DNA from: an uncultured Pirellulales bacterium
Lineage (GTDB): Bacteria > Planctomycetota > Planctomycetia > Pirellulales > Lacipirellulaceae
Assembly (NCBI GenBank): GCA_947258835.1
Contig: CAMYJY010000037.1
Location: 7,618-18,856 of the forward strand
DNA: 11,239 nt
Reading direction: 5' to 3'
The position numbers and the translations under genes were made by a program. This document shows, in pieces, positions 7,415 through 11,239 of the stretch; position 1 is the first letter of the stretch, and each line of letters begins with the position of its first letter. The notes beneath the pieces were generated by a model. It was given only the letters and a program-made list of their open reading frames with translations, had not been told where the DNA came from and did no database searches.

Positions 7415-7435
7415 AATCTTGTGCCGAACAAGATT
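7415..7435. promoter_or_regulatory. Perfect 8-base inverted repeat upstream of the M32 gene
   Basis: AATCTTGT and ACAAGATT surround GCCGA about 100 bases before the carboxypeptidase start. GGTGC (7393-7397) and GCACC (7436-7440) can form an outer stem around it. It could be a regulator binding site or a leader hairpin. No T-run follows. The rest of 7349-7536 shows no gene and no clear promoter. Confidence 0.35.
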
Positions 7436-7536
7436 GCACCCGTGGCGGAATGACCGGGGGAGGCGCAGGGGGACGACGGTGAGAGCGCGCATGTTGTGCA
7501 TTGCGGCCCGCGGAGAATAAGAAGAGAATCGGGCCC

Positions 7537-9051
7537 ATGCACCACGAAACAGCCTACCGCAACCTCTGTATCGCGACCCGCGAGGTGGCCCTGCTCCAGC
7601 GCGTGCAGGATTTGCTAGAGTGGGACGAGCAGACCCAGATGCCCCCGGCCGGCGCCGCCTATCGGGCCGACCAGGCGGCCTACCTGGCCGGGCTCGTGCA
7701 TCAAAAACAAACAGCCCCAGAAATAGGCGCGTGGCTTCGCGAGCTGGCCCACAGCCCTTTGGCGGCCGAACCGCACGGCGATACGGGCACGGTCATCCGC
7801 TGCCTGCAGCAGGACTACGAAAAAAAAGTCCGCCTGCCGCAATCCCTGGTCGAAGAACTGGCCCGGCTCAGCGTGCAAGGCCAGCAGCTCTGGTCCGAGG
7901 CCCGTCAGCACAACGATTTTGCCCGTTTTCGGCCCTTGCTAGAAAAAATGGTGGCCCTCAAACGGCAAGCAGCGGAGGCCCTCGGGTACCCGGAGACCCC
8001 CTACGATGCCCTGCTGGACGAATACGAGCCGGGCGCGTCCACCGCCGACGTCTCCCGCGTACTCCGCGAACTCCGCGCAGCCCTCGTGCCGCTCGTGGGT
8101 GCGCTGGCCGACAGCCCGCAGCGACCGGACACCACCATTTTGTCCAGGCACTATCCGATCGCCGCGCAGCAGTCGTTGGGCCAAGCAGTTGCCGCAACCA
8201 TTGGCTTCGATTTTTCGGCCGGCCGACTGAATGTCACGGAGCATCCCTTCTGCATCGGTTTAGGCCCCGGCGACGTGCGGATCACGACCCGCTACAACGA
8301 CCACGACTTTGCGGATGGATTCTACGGTATTCTCCACGAAGCGGGGCACGGAATTTACGAGCAGGGTTTGGACCGCGCCCACGACGGCCTGCCCACCGGC
8401 CAAGACGTGTCCCTCGGGATCCACGAGTCGCAGTCGCGGCTATGGGAGAACCAAGTCGGCCGCAGCCGACCGTTTTGGGAATATTTTTATGCGGACGCCC
8501 AGGCCGCCTTCCCGCAGGCCCTGGCAGATGTTCCGCTGGACGCCTTTTATGGCGCGGTGAATGACGTACGCCCCTCACTCATTCGCACCGAGGCCGACGA
8601 GGTAACCTACAATCTGCACATCCTGATACGTTTTGAACTGGAGGTGGCGCTCATCGAAGACCAGCTGCCGGTTGGTGATTTGCCGGCCGCTTGGAATGAA
8701 AAGTACCAGCACTACCTGGGTGTGACGCCGCCTAACGATGCGGTCGGCGTACTGCAAGACGTGCACTGGGGAGCCGGACTGTTTGGTTATTTTCCCACCT
8801 ACGCCTTAGGCAATCTCTATGCGGCTCAGTTTTTCGCCCAGGCCGCGCAGGACCTGGGAGATCTGGAGGCCGACTTCCGCCAGGGCCAGTTTGCCCCCCT
8901 CCGCCAGTGGCTGCGGCAACACGTGCATCAGCCCGGACGACGCTTCACACCGGCCCAGTTGGTCCAGCGCATCACCGGCCAACCACTCTCGCATGCCCCG
9001 CTGATTTCGCAGCTCAACGAAAAATACCGTGCCCTCTACGGACTCTCCTAG
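7537..9051 (+). CDS. Carboxypeptidase Taq, peptidase family M32
   Basis: A zinc metallocarboxypeptidase that removes C-terminal residues from peptides, presumably in the cytoplasm since no signal peptide is seen. The 504 residues match the family's usual length of about 500. The zinc site is complete: HEAGH (H267, E268, H271 from the chosen start) with the third ligand E297 in GIHESQSRLWEN. Other family marks are DVRITTRYN (246-254), IRTEADEVTYNLHILIRFEL (349-368) and GYFPTYALGNL (417-427). The ATG at 7537 is chosen because MHHETAYRNLCIATREVALL fits the family N-terminus. A TTG at 7501 would add 12 residues of unlikely, charged sequence. Only a weak purine-rich AAGAAGAGA precedes the start. 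The gene stands alone between two repeat-filled spacers. It is probably a housekeeping peptide-recycling enzyme. Confidence 0.96.
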   Translation: MHHETAYRNLCIATREVALLQRVQDLLEWDEQTQMPPAGAAYRADQAAYLAGLVHQKQTAPEIGAWLRELAHSPLAAEPHGDTGTVIRCLQQDYEKKVRLPQSLVEELARLSVQGQQLWSEARQHNDFARFRPLLEKMVALKRQAAEALGYPETPYDALLDEYEPGASTADVSRVLRELRAALVPLVGALADSPQRPDTTILSRHYPIAAQQSLGQAVAATIGFDFSAGRLNVTEHPFCIGLGPGDVRITTRYNDHDFADGFYGILHEAGHGIYEQGLDRAHDGLPTGQDVSLGIHESQSRLWENQVGRSRPFWEYFYADAQAAFPQALADVPLDAFYGAVNDVRPSLIRTEADEVTYNLHILIRFELEVALIEDQLPVGDLPAAWNEKYQHYLGVTPPNDAVGVLQDVHWGAGLFGYFPTYALGNLYAAQFFAQAAQDLGDLEADFRQGQFAPLRQWLRQHVHQPGRRFTPAQLVQRITGQPLSHAPLISQLNEKYRALYGLS

Positions 9052-9065
9052 AACTGCTAGCAGTT
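9052..9065. terminator. Perfect 14-base palindrome directly after the M32 stop codon
   Basis: AACTGCTAGCAGTT begins on the base after the TAG. It can fold as a short hairpin but has no T-run, so a role in ending the M32 transcript is only suggested. Confidence 0.3.
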
Positions 9066-9262
9066 GAAACTCGCCCCGACAGCCCCACCGCGGCCTGCTA
9101 AACTGAGTTCCGCAGCGGGCTGATTCCGGAGAGCGCCCCCAGTCGACAGCCCACCGGCACGGTGCATCGGCCGGGGCGGAGCCTCGCGCTCTAGGTATTT
9201 ATTTACCCAGCGCGGCGCAGCCGCAACCAAAAAGACACAAGACCTATGTACGGAAATAATTT
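9066..9262. other. Non-coding spacer with two small triloop hairpins
   Basis: No supported gene. Two short stem-loops share the loop GCA: CACCG/CGGTG at 9152-9164 and GCGGC/GCCGC at 9212-9224. Reading frames crossing it lack ribosome sites and family likeness. Confidence 0.4.
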
Positions 9263-9311
9263 GAACCACGACGAAACGACGGAAATAACGCCCTACCACG
9301 AAAGTGGTTTC
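9263..9311. repeat. Remnant copy of the dispersed palindromic element
   Basis: GAACCACGACGAAACGACGG at 9263-9282 matches the left end of copy 1 with one change and continues as AAATAACG. The other end is not recognisable beyond GTGGTTTC (9304-9311). ACCAC-GAAA-GTGGT at 9295-9308 forms a 5-base-pair hairpin with a GNRA-type loop. It reads as a decayed or solo end of the same family. Confidence 0.6.
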
Positions 9312-9342
9312 ATACACAGCGGTTACTAACCCTCCCCACCCA

Positions 9343-9410
9343 TGAGCCGGTGGGCGATAGCCCCGGTTCCGTGAAACGCCCAAGAACCGGGGCTATCGCC
9401 CATCGGCTCA
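9343..9410. repeat. Long GC-rich palindrome (27-base arms)
   Basis: Arms at 9343-9369 and 9384-9410 are complementary at 26 of 27 positions. The exception is G9350 against T9403, which can still wobble-pair in RNA. The 14-base loop contains CGTGAAACG. The core is GGGCGATAGCCCCGGTTC and its complement. No T-run follows on either strand, so it is not a simple intrinsic terminator. It resembles REP/BIME-type intergenic palindromes. Confidence 0.75.
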
Positions 9411-9439
9411 GGCTTGACAGAGGCGGGCCTAGTTTGCCG

Positions 9440-9500
9440 CAGTGTTGTGACCTCCGGATCACTACCAGCTTTACCGTAAGACACTGACAGCGTTTTTTTT
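9440..9500 (+). promoter_or_regulatory. Leader structure with T8 run before the zinc-ribbon gene
   Basis: CAGTGT (9440-9445) can pair with ACACTG (9481-9486), and eight T residues (9493-9500) follow six bases later. This is terminator-like but the loop is long (35 bases) and the stem short. It ends 12 bases before the start codon, so it could also be a leader that affects translation. Weak. Confidence 0.2.
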
Positions 9501-9512
9501 GCGAGATTGATC

Positions 9513-11069
9513 ATGGCTTCGATTGCCACCTGCCCGGGCTGTGCCGCCCAGCTAGCAATTCCAGATGTGGCTACCGCCGAGAGTCGGGCCCAATGCCCCG
9601 AGTGCGCGGCGGAATTTGCCATGTACGAAACGATTCAACTGGCCTTACCGCAAGCCCGCCTCTTGTCCGCGTCGGACCCCAAGTCGCTGGCGGACGCGAT
9701 AACTCGTGAAGACGCGGCAGAGATGACACCGCTCGCTGCCGAGGAAAAATCGACCGCCGAGGAAACTTGCCCCGCTGGAACACCCCAGGAACCTGGCGGC
9801 AATCGGCCAGCTGCCAATACGCCCCTCGCCGATTGGCAACAGCGTCTAGAACAAGGGGTGCTGGCAGCCACCTCATCCGCGGAGGAGCCGCCGCTCGCAC
9901 CGACTGCCAAAGAAACGTTTTTCCCCACAACCACGGAAACCGTGACAGAAACGCACGCAACGCCCCCGAGCGACAAGGCCGCTACCCTGTTGGCCTCGCC
10001 TCCACCAGTACGTGTTTCCGATCACCAGCCACGAGACGAGGCCAGCTCAGCTACCACAACGCAAAGCCCAGCGAGTCTAGACGCAAAACCTGTAGCAAAT
10101 ACCCTGCCGGCCCCGGCAAGCCCTCCCCGCAGCCCTGCTCTCACGACAGCCAAGTCCACCCCCTCCCCTGCACAAACCACGGCTCCGAGTGCCTCCCCCC
10201 AGCGTCCAGCAAGCGCCCGCGCCCCCCGAAAAAAGTGGAAAAAAGTTGCCGTGCTGGTGACGGCCGCCTTCCTAGTGGCAACGCCGCTTGGCGCTTATGC
10301 CTGGCTGCGGACCGGCGGTCCACAGGCCGCTTTTTTTCGGCTAACGGAGGTCTTGCCAAGTTTTTTCGTACCTGCCGCTGGGGGACCGGAAGCAGCCCCC
10401 GCTGCTGACTTGCCCCCAACCTCAGCGCCCGTAGCATTGGCCGATTCGGCACCGCCACCAACGCAACTTCATGTGGACCGACAACTACGGCCTGCCACGG
10501 CGGAGCAGCTCGTGCCCACCTCGCCCCAGTCACCGACCACGGCAGCAACATTCCGCCAACGCCTGGCGGAAGCTCAGGCGGCACTCCCCAGTTTCTTGGC
10601 GGGCCAGCTATCCCAAGATACGGACATGTTACCCGTCAAGGGAAAGGCCTATATGGCTCTCTGCCGGTTGGCGGAGCAGTTTGACTTGCTGCATCAACTG
10701 GGACTTTCTCCCCGGACCCAGCAACAAATCCAATTCGGTCAAGCACTATTCGAGCAAACCGCGGCACGAGAGGATGCGCAGCAAGACCTGGCACACATCG
10801 CCTCGCGCTGGCTGGCCTACGAGGAGCGCAGCACACCCGGCATATTTTTTCTGGGTGAGATGGAAAATCCCCACACGGTCGGCGGCGAAACACACGGTCA
10901 CATCGCCTTGCTAGGCCACCCACAAATTAAGATTCCCGTCGTATTTATCAGCCCACCCAAAAATCCTGGGCAACGGATCGCCGTGGTAGGCCGCATCGAA
11001 CAGACCGATGCCGCCCTGCCACAAGTGACGGCATTCTACACGTTTGCCTTGCCGGACACGGAACGGTAG
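9513..11069 (+). CDS. Membrane-anchored zinc-ribbon protein with long disordered linker, function unknown
   Basis: A 518-residue protein with no assigned function. It starts with a zinc ribbon: CPGC (C7, C10) and CPEC (C28, C31), like MJ0042-type fingers. Residues about 45-240 are rich in Pro, Ala, Ser and Thr and are probably disordered. Basic RKKWKK precedes one transmembrane segment at about 246-266 (VAVLVTAAFLVATPLGAYAW). By the positive-inside rule the ribbon is cytoplasmic and the rest is periplasmic. A second Pro/Ala-rich stretch leads to a helical region (about 345-440). A C-terminal beta-rich part follows, with GIFFLGEMENP, IPVVFISPP and IAVVGRIEQ, which could be an OB-like fold. The ATG at 9513 is preferred to the TTG at 9507 because it puts the ribbon near the start. 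It ends 26 bases before a dispersed repeat. No operon partner is visible. Confidence 0.85.
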   Translation: MASIATCPGCAAQLAIPDVATAESRAQCPECAAEFAMYETIQLALPQARLLSASDPKSLADAITREDAAEMTPLAAEEKSTAEETCPAGTPQEPGGNRPAANTPLADWQQRLEQGVLAATSSAEEPPLAPTAKETFFPTTTETVTETHATPPSDKAATLLASPPPVRVSDHQPRDEASSATTTQSPASLDAKPVANTLPAPASPPRSPALTTAKSTPSPAQTTAPSASPQRPASARAPRKKWKKVAVLVTAAFLVATPLGAYAWLRTGGPQAAFFRLTEVLPSFFVPAAGGPEAAPAADLPPTSAPVALADSAPPPTQLHVDRQLRPATAEQLVPTSPQSPTTAATFRQRLAEAQAALPSFLAGQLSQDTDMLPVKGKAYMALCRLAEQFDLLHQLGLSPRTQQQIQFGQALFEQTAAREDAQQDLAHIASRWLAYEERSTPGIFFLGEMENPHTVGGETHGHIALLGHPQIKIPVVFISPPKNPGQRIAVVGRIEQTDAALPQVTAFYTFALPDTER

Positions 11070-11095
11070 TCCCGTGGTTGAAGAACATGCCAAAG

Positions 11096-11185
11096 GAACC
11101 ACAACGAAACAACGCAACGACGAATAGGGACTTACCTTCTTTTTTCGTTTGTTGATTCTTTGTTTCCGTTGTTTCGTCGTGGTTC
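11096..11185. repeat. Dispersed palindromic element, intact copy 2 (opposite orientation)
   Basis: GAACCACAACGAAACAACG at 11096-11114 and its near-perfect inverse at 11167-11185 (18 of 19 paired) bound a 90-base unit. The inner halves match copy 1 read in reverse: AACGACGAATAGGGACTT on the left, and TTTTCGTTTGTTGATTCTTT on the right. It lies 26 bases after the zinc-ribbon stop and could fold into a long transcript hairpin. An extra GTGGTT at 11074-11079 can pair with AACCAC at 11097-11102. The remaining bases to 11239 hold a small CTCGG/CCGAG stem (11192-11211) and no gene. Confidence 0.82.
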
Positions 11186-11239
11186 AATATTCTCGGCAAA
11201 CAAGCTCCGAGGAGACGTATTTGAGTATTAAGGGGTTCC

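Noticed and set aside
7202..7520. Open frames of 78-99 codons on both strands before the M32 gene
   Set aside because: They translate the palindromic element and its insertion, lack ribosome sites and resemble no family.
7620..8564. 314-codon frame within the M32 gene, same strand
   Set aside because: A GC-driven shadow rich in Arg and Pro; the overlapping M32 frame has a complete zinc site and family motifs.
9414..9419. Perfect TTGACA as the -35 of a zinc-ribbon gene promoter
   Set aside because: No acceptable -10 hexamer occurs 15-19 bases downstream, and it directly abuts the long palindrome.
7082..11185. Recurrent GAACCACGACGAAACAACG units as a CRISPR array or fragments of one
   Set aside because: Copies are kilobases apart, inverted rather than tandem, and have no regular spacers or cas genes.

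Overview
The window reads as chromosomal DNA of a GC-rich Gram-negative bacterium. A planctomycete of the Pirellulales type is the best guess. This rests on the mix of genes (long-form HisG, a MEMO-family protein with an N-terminal extension, HD-GYP and PAS-kinase signalling, an M32 carboxypeptidase, a membrane-anchored zinc-ribbon protein with a very long Pro/Ala/Ser/Thr linker), on long spacers full of short palindromic repeats, and on patchy Shine-Dalgarno use. No rRNA or marker protein is present to prove it.

Layout. At 14-868 (+) lies hisG, the first enzyme of histidine synthesis. Converging on it are three minus-strand genes, in transcription order: an HD-GYP phosphodiesterase (4592-2940), a YjbQ/UPF0047 protein (2800-2378) and a MEMO-family protein (2191-911). 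Divergent from the HD-GYP gene, across a roughly 290-base shared upstream region, are a single-domain response regulator (4884-5270) and a membrane PAS histidine kinase (5430-6965). Then come a long non-coding stretch (6966-7536), an M32 metallocarboxypeptidase (7537-9051), another non-coding stretch (9052-9512) and a zinc-ribbon/transmembrane protein of unknown function (9513-11069).

How they fit. HisG, YjbQ, MEMO and the M32 peptidase look like unrelated housekeeping functions. The response regulator and kinase probably form a signalling pair. The divergent HD-GYP gene, which should degrade cyclic di-GMP, may belong to the same circuit; this is inferred from position only.

The most distinctive content is in the spacers. 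A dispersed 85-90-base palindromic element with 19-base inverted ends occurs as an intact copy at 11096-11185, as a copy at 7082-7348 interrupted by a 172-base fold-back insertion flanked by a 10-base direct repeat, and as a remnant at 9263-9311. A separate GC-rich 27-base-arm palindrome lies at 9343-9410. I see no CRISPR array, tRNA, rRNA, transposase gene or phage gene.
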